Positions 54,831-64,000 of a stretch of DNA of 64,000 nt are shown here, piece after piece. This DNA is from Saprospiraceae bacterium (GTDB taxonomy: Bacteria > Bacteroidota > Bacteroidia > Chitinophagales > Saprospiraceae). The notes below the pieces were generated by a model, which was not told where the DNA came from, did not search any database, and was given only the letters and a program-made list of their open reading frames with translations. How positions within the stretch are numbered: the stretch's first letter is position 1; every line of letters starts with the position of its first letter. The DNA lies in NCBI GenBank assembly GCA_016714025.1, contig JADJOB010000002.1:1334001-1398000 (forward strand), written 5' to 3'. Made by a program: the position numbers and the translations under genes.

Positions 54831-55991
54831 ATGGGATGTACGAGTTGCGGCACGCAGAAAAATGGAATGCCTACCGGATGTGGGGATAAAGGCCATTGCG
54901 CCAGTGGTGGATGTAATAAAATGAATACCTATGATTGGCTGACTGTTTTGGATTTAGAAGATCCGCAGGAAGTAAAATTGGCAGAAGTAAGTTTTAAAAA
55001 CGGTTCACGTAAAACATTTTATAGGATTCCTGATTTTCAACGCTTTACTACAGGCGACCTGGTAGTTGTAGATACCGGATACGGTGGCTATGATGTTGGG
55101 CGGGTCAGTTTGATGGGTGACTTGGTAAAACTACAAATGCGTAAGAAAAATTTTCAGGAAAACCGGATTACGTTTGATATACTAAGACGTGCAAATCAAA
55201 GGGATATTGAACGCATGGAAGAAGCAAGAGCTCTTGAACGTACTTTTTTAGTTAAAGCCCGTGTAATTTCAAGAAATCTCAAATTAGACATGAAAATTGG
55301 AGACGTTGAAGTACATGCTGATTTAAAAAAATCTACTTTTTATTATACTGCAGACGGGCGTGTAGATTTTCGTGAATTGGTTCGTTCGTATGCAAAAGAA
55401 TTTAGAACCAAGATTGAGATGTGGCAGATCGGAGCGCGACAAGAATCTGCACGTATCGGAGGGATCGGATCCTGCGGTCGGGAATTATGTTGTTCAACCT
55501 GGCTTTCTGATTTCAAAACAGTCAACACAAATGCAGCGCGTTATCAGAATATAGCCATCAATCAATCTAAATTAACAGGTCAGTGTGGACGATTGAAATG
55601 TTGTTTAAATTATGAATTGGATTTGTATGTAGATGAGTTAGACAAATATCCATCAAATGTTGACGAATTGTATTCGATGAAAGGAAAAGCAAGCCTGGTG
55701 AAAGTTGATATATTCAGAGGTGTGTTATACTACGCTTATGAACCAGAAAAAGGTCGTTCCATGGTAATGCCTTTGACCCCGGAATATGTTCGTGAAATAA
55801 AATCCATGAATGATAAAGGACAACGTCCGGATGAAATTATTGCAAAAGAAGATACGAGCGAGGCAGCAAAAAAAGTTGAAAATGAATATGTGGATGTGAC
55901 TGGTGAAATTGAATTGCCAGATAACAAAAAGAAAAAGAAGAAAAAATTCAGAAAAAGACCATTCGACAAAAACAAACCAGCTAATAAGTAG
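54831..55991 (+). CDS. ricT: PSP1-domain regulatory iron-sulfur protein RicT
   Basis: The 386-residue protein has a PSP1 domain: RTFLVKARVISRNLKLDMKI, then RVDFRELVRSYAKEFRTKIE and GGIGSCGRELCCSTWL. The cysteine-rich ligand region continues with QCGRLKCCLNYE. An additional Cys-rich N-terminus (MGCTSCGTQKNGMP ... GCNK) and a Lys-rich tail flank it. In Bacillus, RicT belongs to the Ric (Y) complex, which acts with RNase Y in RNA processing. A role in Bacteroidota is not established. The gene follows holB directly. Confidence 0.88.
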   Translation: MGCTSCGTQKNGMPTGCGDKGHCASGGCNKMNTYDWLTVLDLEDPQEVKLAEVSFKNGSRKTFYRIPDFQRFTTGDLVVVDTGYGGYDVGRVSLMGDLVKLQMRKKNFQENRITFDILRRANQRDIERMEEARALERTFLVKARVISRNLKLDMKIGDVEVHADLKKSTFYYTADGRVDFRELVRSYAKEFRTKIEMWQIGARQESARIGGIGSCGRELCCSTWLSDFKTVNTNAARYQNIAINQSKLTGQCGRLKCCLNYELDLYVDELDKYPSNVDELYSMKGKASLVKVDIFRGVLYYAYEPEKGRSMVMPLTPEYVREIKSMNDKGQRPDEIIAKEDTSEAAKKVENEYVDVTGEIELPDNKKKKKKKFRKRPFDKNKPANK

Positions 55992-56032
55992 TTTCCTGTT
56001 TATTACCTTCTTTATAGAAAAAATCTAATTAA

Positions 56033-57436
56033 ATGAATGTCGTAATCATCGGATCTGGTCCTGGTGGGTATGTTGCTGCTATTCGCTGTGCCCAATTAGG
56101 GATGAAGGTTGTACTGATTGAAAAATATAGTACTTTAGGAGGTACTTGCTTAAATGTTGGATGCATTCCTTCCAAAGCACTTTTAGATAGCAGCGAACAT
56201 TTTTATCAGGCTCGTACCCATTTTAAGTCCCATGGAATTCTGGTTGATAACTTGCAAGTGGATTTAAAACAAATGATTGCAAGAAAAAATGATGTAGTGA
56301 ATCAGAACGTGAAGGGCATTGCTTTCTTAATGAAAAAAAATCGCATTGATGTAATTCAAGGAACTGCTTCTTTTGAAACCACAAACTCAATTCGTGTTAC
56401 AAAGCCTGATGGTTCAGTTCAAATGATTCCGTTTGACAAATGCATTATTGCAACAGGTTCAAAACCCTTTCTTCCGACTTCATTAAATTATGATAAAAAT
56501 AGAATAATAAGTTCGACAGAAGCACTTAACATTAAAGAAATACCAGAAAGCATGACCGTTATAGGGGCTGGTGTAATAGGGTTGGAATTGGGGTCCGTAT
56601 TTGCGAGATTGGGAACTCAGGTTACAATCCTTGAATACATGGATCGGATTTTACCTGGTATGGATTTAGATTGTGCAAAGGAGCTGCAAAAATCGTTGAG
56701 TAAAACCGGAATCACATTTCATTTGAATCGAAGCGTAAATCAAATTGATTATAATAAAAAGTCTAATAAAGTAAAACTTACACACCTATCGAAAGATCAA
56801 AAGGATTCCTCAGAAATCGAATCAGATTATTGTTTAATTGCTATCGGGCGTCGAGCATACACCGATGGTTTGAATTTAGAACGCATTGGGGTGCATACCG
56901 ATGAGAAAAGTAAAATTACAGTAGACAAAAATTTGCAAACCACACAAGCTAATATTTTTGCAATTGGGGATGTGATTTCTGGACCCATGCTTGCACATAA
57001 AGCAGAGGAGGAAGGTGCTTTTGTTGCTGAGTATTTAGCGGGACAAAAACCGCATAGAGATGTTCATTTGATTCCAGGTGTTGTTTATACCTGGCCTGAA
57101 ATGGCAGGTGTTGGATATACAGAAGAGCAATTAGTAGAAAAAAACCGGGCGTATAAAGTAGGAAAATTTCCATTCAAAGCACTTGGTAGAGCCCGCGCGA
57201 GCATGGATGTAGATGGCCTGGTTAAAATATTGGCTGATAAAACTACTGATGAAATATTAGGAGTACACATTGTAGGTGCACGTGCTGCGGATTTAATCAT
57301 GGAAGCCGTTTCGGCAATGACCTATCGGGCCAGTGCTGAAGATTTAGCCAGAATGTGTCACCCACATCCAACGTTTACTGAAGCCTTAAAGGAAGCAGCC
57401 CTGGATGCGAGTGGCTTGGGTGCTATTCATTCATAG
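56033..57436 (+). CDS. lpdA: Dihydrolipoyl dehydrogenase
   Basis: The 467-residue flavoprotein has an N-terminal FAD motif (IIGSGPGGYVAAIRC) and the redox disulfide C39-LNVG-C44. An NAD-binding motif follows (VIGAGVIGLELGSVFARLG near 180), and the C-terminal catalytic His-Glu is in CHPHPTFTEALKEAA. It re-oxidises lipoamide in pyruvate, 2-oxoglutarate or glycine-cleavage complexes. No E2 component is adjacent. The gene follows ricT by 41 bases. Confidence 0.95.
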   Translation: MNVVIIGSGPGGYVAAIRCAQLGMKVVLIEKYSTLGGTCLNVGCIPSKALLDSSEHFYQARTHFKSHGILVDNLQVDLKQMIARKNDVVNQNVKGIAFLMKKNRIDVIQGTASFETTNSIRVTKPDGSVQMIPFDKCIIATGSKPFLPTSLNYDKNRIISSTEALNIKEIPESMTVIGAGVIGLELGSVFARLGTQVTILEYMDRILPGMDLDCAKELQKSLSKTGITFHLNRSVNQIDYNKKSNKVKLTHLSKDQKDSSEIESDYCLIAIGRRAYTDGLNLERIGVHTDEKSKITVDKNLQTTQANIFAIGDVISGPMLAHKAEEEGAFVAEYLAGQKPHRDVHLIPGVVYTWPEMAGVGYTEEQLVEKNRAYKVGKFPFKALGRARASMDVDGLVKILADKTTDEILGVHIVGARAADLIMEAVSAMTYRASAEDLARMCHPHPTFTEALKEAALDASGLGAIHS

Positions 57437-57522
57437 TATGATCAGACCTTAAGATATGCTTTTACTTTAGTATTGATTTTTATTTAATACAAATATCAAT
57501 TTTAAATCTGTTAATAATTCTA

Positions 57523-58413
57523 TCACCACTTAAACGGTACAGTAATACCCAACCAGGGAAGCACAAAAAGTTGATCGATTTCACTGGTTACAGGAATAAA
57601 TCCTCCAAAATCAATAGCGAGTTTACGACCCATGTAACGTGCACCTCCACTGATAAAGCCAAAAGAATCAGAATCACCTACAGCAAGTAAATAATTCTCA
57701 GTGAGTAAGGCCCATTTTTTTGAAGTTCTGAATATTGCACTTAATGAAACCGTTGGTGTGCTGGTAAATCCTCCGTTGGATGAATAGCCATATCCTAAAC
57801 CAAGTGTCAATTGTTTATCACGATTCCCAAAGGTATTTGTTCCGTAGAGTATCCCTGCAAATTCTGATGAAGCTCCAAGCACTCCAAAAACGATGGTTCC
57901 AACACCATAAGCGCCTTTTCCATTTTTATAGTTAAAATTAAACTTAGGAGTAAGCCATGCAGGAGTTTCTGCAACGCCTCCAAAAATAAACAAAGGGATG
58001 ATTCCAACACCCAAAGTAAAATGATCTGAAAAACCATAACTCACTTGATTAAAAAATATCCAGGAGTTTTGATAATAACCTTCTCCCTTTCGTAAACCAT
58101 ACGAACTAGGTCCCCAGAAATGTCGAGTGGAATGGGGATTTTCAGGCCAGTATTCTCCATGTACCAATTGATATTTTTCTGGTTGTGTAATTGATCGAAT
58201 AGTATTTTTAGGAATCTTGAGGATTCCAATTTTTGTATTGATCTCAATTGGATCCGTATTGAAATTTGAAACAGTTCCAATGTAAGTATTCCCATCAGTC
58301 GTTTCAATTACCCAAAGACTGTCCTTAGTCCTGGAAGTTTGTGAATGACTCGTGGTACTAAATCCAATCAGGAATAAAACAAACAAGTAATATAGTACTT
58401 TAGGCGGTTTCAT
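57523..58413 (-). CDS. Exported protein, beta-barrel-like, function unknown
   Basis: The 296-residue protein has a signal peptide (about 1-24, ending SHSQ). A small SH3-like or LSm-like N-terminal domain follows (about 30-75; VIETTDGNTYIGTV, then IEINTKIGILKIPKNTIRSI). The rest is a series of about ten amphipathic strands ending in ITVPFKW, with aromatic residues at strand ends, as in outer-membrane barrels. The final W rather than F is less usual. No function can be assigned. It converges on lpdA. Confidence 0.7.
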   Translation of the reverse strand: MKPPKVLYYLFVLFLIGFSTTSHSQTSRTKDSLWVIETTDGNTYIGTVSNFNTDPIEINTKIGILKIPKNTIRSITQPEKYQLVHGEYWPENPHSTRHFWGPSSYGLRKGEGYYQNSWIFFNQVSYGFSDHFTLGVGIIPLFIFGGVAETPAWLTPKFNFNYKNGKGAYGVGTIVFGVLGASSEFAGILYGTNTFGNRDKQLTLGLGYGYSSNGGFTSTPTVSLSAIFRTSKKWALLTENYLLAVGDSDSFGFISGGARYMGRKLAIDFGGFIPVTSEIDQLFVLPWLGITVPFKW

Positions 58414-58562
58414 GTCTATCTTTTAATTACTCTAAGATAGATGCAGTATTCTTAATTACAAAATATTTTCCAATGGGGTGGAATGCAGTTTAGAAATTGA
58501 GAAGTTTATTAAAGCATGAATTTTAGCTTGCATGCTTTGATATTATTAAAGTAGGAATCTGA

Positions 58563-58835
58563 TTAATGGTTGTCTAAAACAATTATTTTAATGGTTTTCT
58601 GAAAACGTGTATTAAAAAGATTTAATAAATATATTCCAGGAAATGGAGGTGATTGTATTTCAAAGAATGACGTACCCTCTAAATTTTTTATAATTCCGTC
58701 GAATTTAGAATAATTCACAAGCTGAATCCAGGAATACTGGATTGGCTCAATATGTTTTTCAGTTGTTGTATATACGGTGAATACTTCATTCATTAAAACA
58801 GGATTTTTAATTTTAAAATCAATTCTAAGTTCAAG
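58563..58835 (-). pseudogene. Orphan T9SS type A sorting-tail fragment
   Basis: The frame is open from after a TGA at 58838-58836 to the stop at 58563, giving about 90 residues. It contains KNPV and QYSWIQL, then PPFPGIYLLNLF. It aligns without gaps to the C-terminus of the protein encoded at 60013-62289 over NP through QYRWIQL. A sorting tail with no cargo and no signal peptide makes no sense as a gene. It looks like the 3' remnant of a T9SS gene whose front was lost, probably linked to the IS30 element next to it. An ATG at 58793 exists but is probably not a real start. Confidence 0.65.
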
Positions 58836-58847
58836 TCATAAATGCAA

Positions 58848-58925
58848 GGAAATATTGTAAAAATTAAAAGGAAGCAAGAACTTTATGGTGTCGAATCAAA
58901 AGTTTTGCTCCCTTTCAATATTTCC
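58848..58925. repeat. Imperfect inverted repeat ahead of the IS30 transposase
   Basis: GGAAATATTG (58848-58857) pairs with CAATATTTCC (58916-58925), and AAAGGAAGCAAGAACTTT pairs, with one gap and one mismatch, with AAAGTTTTGCTCCCTTT. The hairpin loop is about 14 bases. It ends 2 bases before the transposase ATG, so it could hide its start region. It may also contain the IS left end. Confidence 0.7.
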
Positions 58926-58927
58926 GT

Positions 58928-59930
58928 ATGTGTAAAGTTAGGACATTTTCTCAAATGAGTTTTGAAGAAAGATTAAAAATTAAGGCTTTGTTAGAAACTG
59001 GTCATTCTCAAAAAGATATAGCTCAATTATTGAATCGATCTGCATCGACCATTAGTAGAGAGTTTAACCGCAATATTGCTAAAAGGGGAAGAGGATCAGG
59101 ACATTATTGTGCTGAATCGGCACAAAGAAAAACAGTTCAGAGGCATAAAAAATAAACCAAAGGCAATCAAACTCACAGACGAGCTTAAGTGCAAAATCAA
59201 AAAACTGATTGTACATGATAGGTTATCTCCAGAATTAATAAGCGGCAGAGCTAAGTTGGAAAAAGTTGAGATGGTAAGCCACGAAACTATTTATAAGTTT
59301 ATCTGGACATCAAAACATGGAAACAAAAGATCTGGTAAGGCATATAAAACTTTGCATAAATTCCTCAAGCACTACGGCAGAAGGCGTAAACGAGGAAATG
59401 TATACGAAAACAGAGCTCGAATTTTAAATAGAATACCAATCAGCCAAAGGCCAGATCATATTAATTTAAGAAAGCGATTTGGGCATGCAGAAATGGATAT
59501 AGTTTTAGGAAAAAATCGTAAACCTGGTATTTTAATAATACAAGATAGAAAATCTCGTAAAACATGGTTGAAAAAAATTGAGCACAAAAATGCTAAATAC
59601 ATAAATTCTAAAATAAAATCAATACTTAACAGAACTGAAAAACCAATACGCAGTATAACAACAGATAATGATCTCGCATTTGCTAATCATCATCAATTAA
59701 ATATTGATGTTTATTTTACAAATCCCTATAGTTCTCAAGAAAAGGGAAGTGTCGAAAATAGAATTGGACAATTAAGAAGATTTTTTCCGAAAAGAACTAA
59801 TTTTGATGAAGTATCTGAAAGTCAGATAAACAAAGTTGAACATTTACTCAATAACAGACCCTTGAAAATGTTTAACTATAAAACACCGAATGAGGTCTAT
59901 TTTAGCAATACCCTTGCATTAATGAATTGA
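58928..59930 (+). pseudogene. IS30-family transposase split by a frameshift
   Basis: The first frame (58928-59155) encodes the helix-turn-helix domain (MSFEERLKIKALLETG ... RSASTISREFNRN). The second (into 59930) encodes the DDE core: AEMDIVLG, TTDNDLAF and SSQEKGSVENRIG. All three acidic residues are present. The change of frame falls at a run of six A (59147-59152). With five A the protein would read through as one chain of about 334 residues, the family size. It is either a recent inactivating insertion of one A, slippage-controlled expression, or an assembly error. No clear terminal repeats were recognised. Confidence 0.8.
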
Positions 59931-60012
59931 ATTCAGCAATTTATTTGTATTCAATCCTGTTATTAATTGTTTTTTTATCCAGGTTTTTAAATATTTTTTA
60001 ATTAAGTAGGTA

Positions 60013-62289
60013 TTAATAAATAAGTACTTTTTGTAAGCCTCTGACACCATCCGCTTCTAGTTGTAGTAAATACAGTCCGGCTTGAACAGGAGCCTTGATT
60101 TCACAAATCGAACTGCAATCAGAATTGTAAACGGTTCCATTTAATACAGTAGATCCTGTTAGTTGAATCCAACGATACTGAATCCGTTCAAATAAAAATG
60201 ATTCATTAAATTCAATACGGGTGCGTCCGATACCTTCAATAGGATTAGGAGTTATAAAATTGATTGTCTCTCCGGGAGTTACCATTTGCTGGTTTCGTTG
60301 ATTTTGTTTTTCAGAAACAAATGGTGTTTTTTTAACTAAGATTTTCGGGTAGGTGAAAAATTCTATCTGTACCGTATCTAAATCATGGCATCCGTAATTG
60401 CTGGCATCCCATTCCAATTGGTAGGTTCCGGTTTTACTGACGGTTATCCGTGATTTAGGATCTCTTGGATTGGAAAAAGCTACTGCACCCGGACCACTGA
60501 TTTTACGCCATAATCCGGAATTCACTTTATTTGCATTTAAATTTGTTTTTAATCCAAATACTTTAAAATCAGCACCGGCTTCTGCAGCTTTAATAACTGT
60601 AATTTGTTTGCATAAAAAGCAAGTATTTATAGAGTCGTTTTTAAAACTCAGACATACTTTTTTTTGCCCTTTAGTAGTCCAGCTGGCTTCAATGGAATTT
60701 GATAATTCAGGAATTGGAGAAACTATGTTTCCATCCGGACTTAATTCCCAAAAGAAGTGTTGGATTCCCGGAACGTGCGTGGTATCAAAGGATATCGTAT
60801 TTATTTCATTTATACAAACAGTATCTTCAACTGCAATTACTAAATTGGGGTGACTGGTATCATTTGGTACTTCATAACAAAAAGTGGATATGCAGGTTTT
60901 ACTTTGGCCTTCAAACAGTGTAGTCAATAAAACTTCAATGCAATAGGTTTCAGGTTTTGTAATAAAAATACGCTCATCTGTACTAATACTTTTTTTTGTG
61001 GGATCCAGCTGACGATACCAAAAATAAGAATAACTAAAGCTTGCATTTGAATTACAGGTATCCTGAATAGTTAAATTTGAAGCGATGATTGCGATTCCCT
61101 CATTGCAGGTTTGTGTAAAGTGAGGAATTACAGTTGGGTAAATTGAAGTTAAAAGACCGGTACTGTCACATCGAAATGCATCCTGAGTTTTTCCTGCATT
61201 GAATTCATAATTTTTTTTGCATCCGGGAATTGTTATGCCCAAGGGCGATTTATAGGCTTCCCCATTGCAGCCGATGTATGTTATTTTTTGTGGAGCAGGT
61301 TTTGGCAAAACTGTAAAATTGACCACTGAATCAAATTTACAGCAGTTGGCATCTGTAAACTGTTCACGATATTCACCCGTATTGAAAACGCGTTGTGAAA
61401 ACCAGGTGTACCCTCCGGGATTTGCTTGTTCATAACAAATGGTCCTTGGCACACCTATTCTGTCTGGAATTGGGCGAACTAGCACAGTAGCGCAAACAGG
61501 ACCTTCCTGGGAACAAATAGAACCACTTGAAGGATTTCCAATGTAGGCAGTGACACAAATTATAAAATCACCCTGATCCGGAAAATCTAAACGCAATTCG
61601 TTTGAATTTCCCCCTACTTCGTCGCCATCCAAAGTCCAAACGTAGGTTGGCTCGCATCCACCGGGTTGAGGATTTACAAAAAACCTATAATTGCAGGCAC
61701 CTACACAAACAGGTTCAATAATTCTACTCGCTACATGATTTATTGGATCTAAAGGCGTTAATTGTGGTGGTCCACCTCCTGAAGTATGGAGCGTAAAATC
61801 GCAAACATCTCCAGAGCAACCGTCCACCCATAAGTAGTAAGTTTTGCAAGCGGTAAGATTTACGTTAACAGTCGCACTGGAATTTGGAGGAATGCAAGGT
61901 ATAGAACGGCAAGAAATTTCTTCCTTACAAATGCAATCGCCCCAAATTCCAAATTGAAGCCCCTGGGAGGATGGGCATCCGCCAATATCCATGGTAATCG
62001 TAATATTGCCACCATTGGTTACAAAGCCCCACCAGGAGGTATTGTGACCGACACCACCTTGTGAACACAGTGGTCCACAAGGACTAGGAATCGTACTGGG
62101 ATTGTTGCAGGTATATCCGTTCAATTCATCCAAAGAACAAAGCACGTTAGATTCATCGCAAAATTCTGACATTGGGGGCGTGCATTGTGCAAATCCGTTG
62201 TAATCAAAATTCAATAGCAAAAATGTAATGAGAAGAATTGAAAAGAAGAAAGATCGGATGAGATGGAAAGAGGGTAGTGCATTTTTCAT
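60013..62289 (-). CDS. Cys-rich T9SS-secreted surface protein
   Basis: The 758-residue protein has a signal peptide (about 1-35, ending NGFAQ). A Cys-rich pre-peptidase-like beta region of about 140 residues follows (WWGFVTNGGNITITM ... YYLWVDGC). Several PKD/Ig-like segments come next (for example YVWTLDGDEVGG and FFWELSPDGNI). A T9SS-type tail ends the protein (NPIEGIGRTRIEF ... GLYLLQLEAD ... KVLIY). The domains suggest a surface adhesin or polymer-binding protein. The tail has an unusual QYRWIQL centre that it shares with the orphan fragment at 58563-58835. Confidence 0.8.
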   Translation of the reverse strand: MKNALPSFHLIRSFFFSILLITFLLLNFDYNGFAQCTPPMSEFCDESNVLCSLDELNGYTCNNPSTIPSPCGPLCSQGGVGHNTSWWGFVTNGGNITITMDIGGCPSSQGLQFGIWGDCICKEEISCRSIPCIPPNSSATVNVNLTACKTYYLWVDGCSGDVCDFTLHTSGGGPPQLTPLDPINHVASRIIEPVCVGACNYRFFVNPQPGGCEPTYVWTLDGDEVGGNSNELRLDFPDQGDFIICVTAYIGNPSSGSICSQEGPVCATVLVRPIPDRIGVPRTICYEQANPGGYTWFSQRVFNTGEYREQFTDANCCKFDSVVNFTVLPKPAPQKITYIGCNGEAYKSPLGITIPGCKKNYEFNAGKTQDAFRCDSTGLLTSIYPTVIPHFTQTCNEGIAIIASNLTIQDTCNSNASFSYSYFWYRQLDPTKKSISTDERIFITKPETYCIEVLLTTLFEGQSKTCISTFCYEVPNDTSHPNLVIAVEDTVCINEINTISFDTTHVPGIQHFFWELSPDGNIVSPIPELSNSIEASWTTKGQKKVCLSFKNDSINTCFLCKQITVIKAAEAGADFKVFGLKTNLNANKVNSGLWRKISGPGAVAFSNPRDPKSRITVSKTGTYQLEWDASNYGCHDLDTVQIEFFTYPKILVKKTPFVSEKQNQRNQQMVTPGETINFITPNPIEGIGRTRIEFNESFLFERIQYRWIQLTGSTVLNGTVYNSDCSSICEIKAPVQAGLYLLQLEADGVRGLQKVLIY

Positions 62290-62844
62290 AAACTCGTAGG
62301 GTTGGTTAATTAAAGTCTGATTTCCAGGGATCTGAGTATGCCTTACTATCAGGAGGCATTAAATCAAGGATTTGTTGCCTGTGGTGTAGGGCAGCTACAC
62401 AAAATCTTCTGTAAGTTAAACGAATTCTCAGATCGAAACGCTGCAAGCAATATAAAACACAGTGGATTCAAACCTCCAAAACATCACACAAAGCATTCAA
62501 AGTCAATCATATACAAATAAATAATAATATGTTTATACATTATAATTATAATTAATATAAATACATATATATATAGATAATTTGTAATGTATTGTATATC
62601 AATTTAATAAAAATATAATTAAAAAATTATATTTAAAATATTAAAAAAATATGTAATATGTATTTATGTTTGCCTGAGTTTGTGGAAACCGACTACGGCA
62701 AAGCATTGTATTTGATATTTTTTGATTTCTGGTACAATATTTGATTTTAAGATTTCCGCAGACTGAATTCTGGTGTAGAAGATAGCATCATGTGCTAAGT
62801 GGGTAAGTAGGATTCTCAAGGATCGAATTGTAAAGTCTCAATAT
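62290..62844. other. Long AT-rich intergenic region between divergent genes
   Basis: About 62520-62665 is nearly pure A and T. The right part has no clear TAnnTTTG. A 60-codon frame at 62338-62520 has no family pattern, promoter or signal and is not called. No RNA gene was recognised. Confidence 0.5.
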
Positions 62845-64000
62845 ATGAAAACTACAACAACGCAATCATTGCGTATGTGGATGCTATGCATCGTAATGTT
62901 TACTGCTGCAATCCTTTTAGCAGCGAGTATAAATTATTCGGATTTTAATCTATCCGGATCTTTTCTAAATCTTTTATTTAATCCCGGCTTATTTACAGCC
63001 TTTGTTGCAGGCAGCTTCATCTTATACGGCTGTATGTACCTCTTTAATTTTCTATTACAAATAAAAGATGGATTTTATAAACAATGGATCAAACCGGTTT
63101 CCTGGGATTCAGGATCTCTAACTGGTAATTCATTGCAATCAAAAGCATCCATTTCAACTAATTCAAACATCAACTTAACTAATAGTATGTCAAAGTTTAC
63201 ATTCTTACTCGTCGGCTTAACAATTTGTATTGTTGGCTTTACTTCTAACCTACAAGCACAACTTGTAGCGGAAAATCCATTGGAAACCAGAGTCAAAGAA
63301 ACCTTGAAGCAAAATGCAGAGGTATTGCGATTTATGGAAAACAAAGGCCAATTGGAAAATAAAAACATACTCTATTACCTCAATGGAAAACAAGGTTCCA
63401 TTTATATAGAGAAGGATAAAATCCGATTTGTAGCCAAGGATTATCTGTTTGTAAAGAATGAAAAAACAAAAGAGACCGATCGTTTCTTTAATGGCGCGCA
63501 TCAATTTACTTTAAATATGGAGCATTCGAATCCGAATGCTAAAGTTGTTTTAGGTAAATCGTTTGGAACTAAATACAATTTCTTTATTGGAGAAGATCAG
63601 TCCAAATGGGTTTCTGGTGTTCAGGCAGCTAAAGACATTACACTGGAAGAGGTATATCCTGGGATTGACATTCGTTTATATAGTAATCAAGATGGTTCTT
63701 TGGAATTTGACTGGATAGTTGATCCGGGTGCAGATTATAAAAATATTGACCTTCGGTTTGAAGGACAAGATAAATTATCTGTATCTAAAGATGGTAGTTT
63801 GAATGTTGGTCTTCGTTTTACCGATGTAAAGTTTCACATTCCTGAAACCTATCAGGTAACTGAAGCCGGAAAAGTTCCTTTAGACTTTGCTTTTAATGTA
63901 AAGAATGATAAGAATGTAAGTTTTAAATCTAAATCTAAAATAGATCCGAATTATCCAACAGTCATTGACCCGGTTTTGAGTTGGGGTACGTTTATGGATG
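62845..64000 (+). CDS. DUF7948-type surface protein with extra N-terminal membrane part, 3' end outside window
   Basis: The frame is open to the window edge (385 residues seen). Residues 12-28 and about 46-70 look like membrane segments. A second, typical signal peptide begins at M115 (MSKFTFLLVGLTICIVG ... NLQAQ). The following domain starts FMENKGQLENKNILYYLNG, the hallmark of large Bacteroidota surface proteins that carry SBBP or PKD repeats and a gliding-type tail. The start could be ATG 62845, giving an unusual membrane-anchored form, or ATG 63187, the usual exported form. The first is the longest frame and is tentatively shown. Confidence 0.75.
   Translation, partial: MKTTTTQSLRMWMLCIVMFTAAILLAASINYSDFNLSGSFLNLLFNPGLFTAFVAGSFILYGCMYLFNFLLQIKDGFYKQWIKPVSWDSGSLTGNSLQSKASISTNSNINLTNSMSKFTFLLVGLTICIVGFTSNLQAQLVAENPLETRVKETLKQNAEVLRFMENKGQLENKNILYYLNGKQGSIYIEKDKIRFVAKDYLFVKNEKTKETDRFFNGAHQFTLNMEHSNPNAKVVLGKSFGTKYNFFIGEDQSKWVSGVQAAKDITLEEVYPGIDIRLYSNQDGSLEFDWIVDPGADYKNIDLRFEGQDKLSVSKDGSLNVGLRFTDVKFHIPETYQVTEAGKVPLDFAFNVKNDKNVSFKSKSKIDPNYPTVIDPVLSWGTFMD

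Noticed and set aside
59931..60012. Right terminal repeat of the IS30 element
   Set aside because: I compared this stretch with the region left of 58928 and found no convincing inverted match, so the IS ends are not called.
62338..62520. 60-codon frame in the gap before the DUF7948-type gene
   Set aside because: It has no signal, no promoter, no recognisable motif and unusual composition; it is probably chance.

Overview
The window is a 64 kb piece of chromosome from a member of the Bacteroidota, most likely a Saprospiria-like lineage. The evidence is at least five proteins with type IX secretion (T9SS) or gliding-type C-terminal tails, many promoters with the Bacteroidota -7 motif TAnnTTTG, few Shine-Dalgarno sequences, a short NuoG, and AT-rich DNA. 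The lineage below phylum is an inference. There is one tRNA, no rRNA and no CRISPR array, and most genes are housekeeping.

Layout. 1-2442: an AlgJ/AlgX-like gene (cut by the window edge) and an MBOAT acyltransferase for polysaccharide O-acetylation. 2610-5775: an RhlE-type helicase facing a pssA-purS-rsmI operon. 6036-9945: a T9SS adhesin-like protein, LptC and a CNNM/CorC protein. 10392-14589: a lipoprotein and topoisomerase IV subunit A, flanked by simple-repeat arrays. 14761-19163: small secreted proteins, TsaE, alanine dehydrogenase and a polyprenyl synthase. 19481-24396: a membrane protein coupled to purQ, then DsbD and a DUF1573 protein. 24946-28105: a degenerate vanadium-haloperoxidase-like lipoprotein and a T9SS protein. 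28397-33801: metG, tRNA-Leu(CAG), a VOC protein, guaB and tadA. 33930-40669: a lipoprotein, a flavoprotein/polyferredoxin pair, an Omp28-like protein, a small T9SS protein and a QueD/PTPS-family enzyme. 40793-53474: a complete 14-gene nuo operon (nuoA-N) for respiratory complex I. 53655-57436: holB, ricT and lpdA. 57523-64000: an accessory stretch with a beta-barrel-like protein, an orphan T9SS tail, a frameshifted IS30-type transposase, a Cys-rich T9SS protein and the start of a DUF7948-type protein.

The most unusual non-coding content is a set of simple-sequence arrays with 7- or 8-base periods and one set of 101-base tandem repeats. They sit largely where two genes converge, that is at 3'-3' junctions. 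There are also two hairpins that share the same 8-base loop. I did not find a convincing new multi-gene defence or biosynthetic system. The best candidates for new biology are the repeat families, the flavoprotein/polyferredoxin pair, the haloperoxidase-like protein that lacks key active-site residues, and the membrane-anchored form of the DUF7948-type protein at the right edge.

Several starts were moved downstream of the longest open frame, because the first codon was TTG, because a signal peptide starts later, or because a -7 promoter lies between the candidate starts. Functional calls rest on motifs read by eye; no database search was run.
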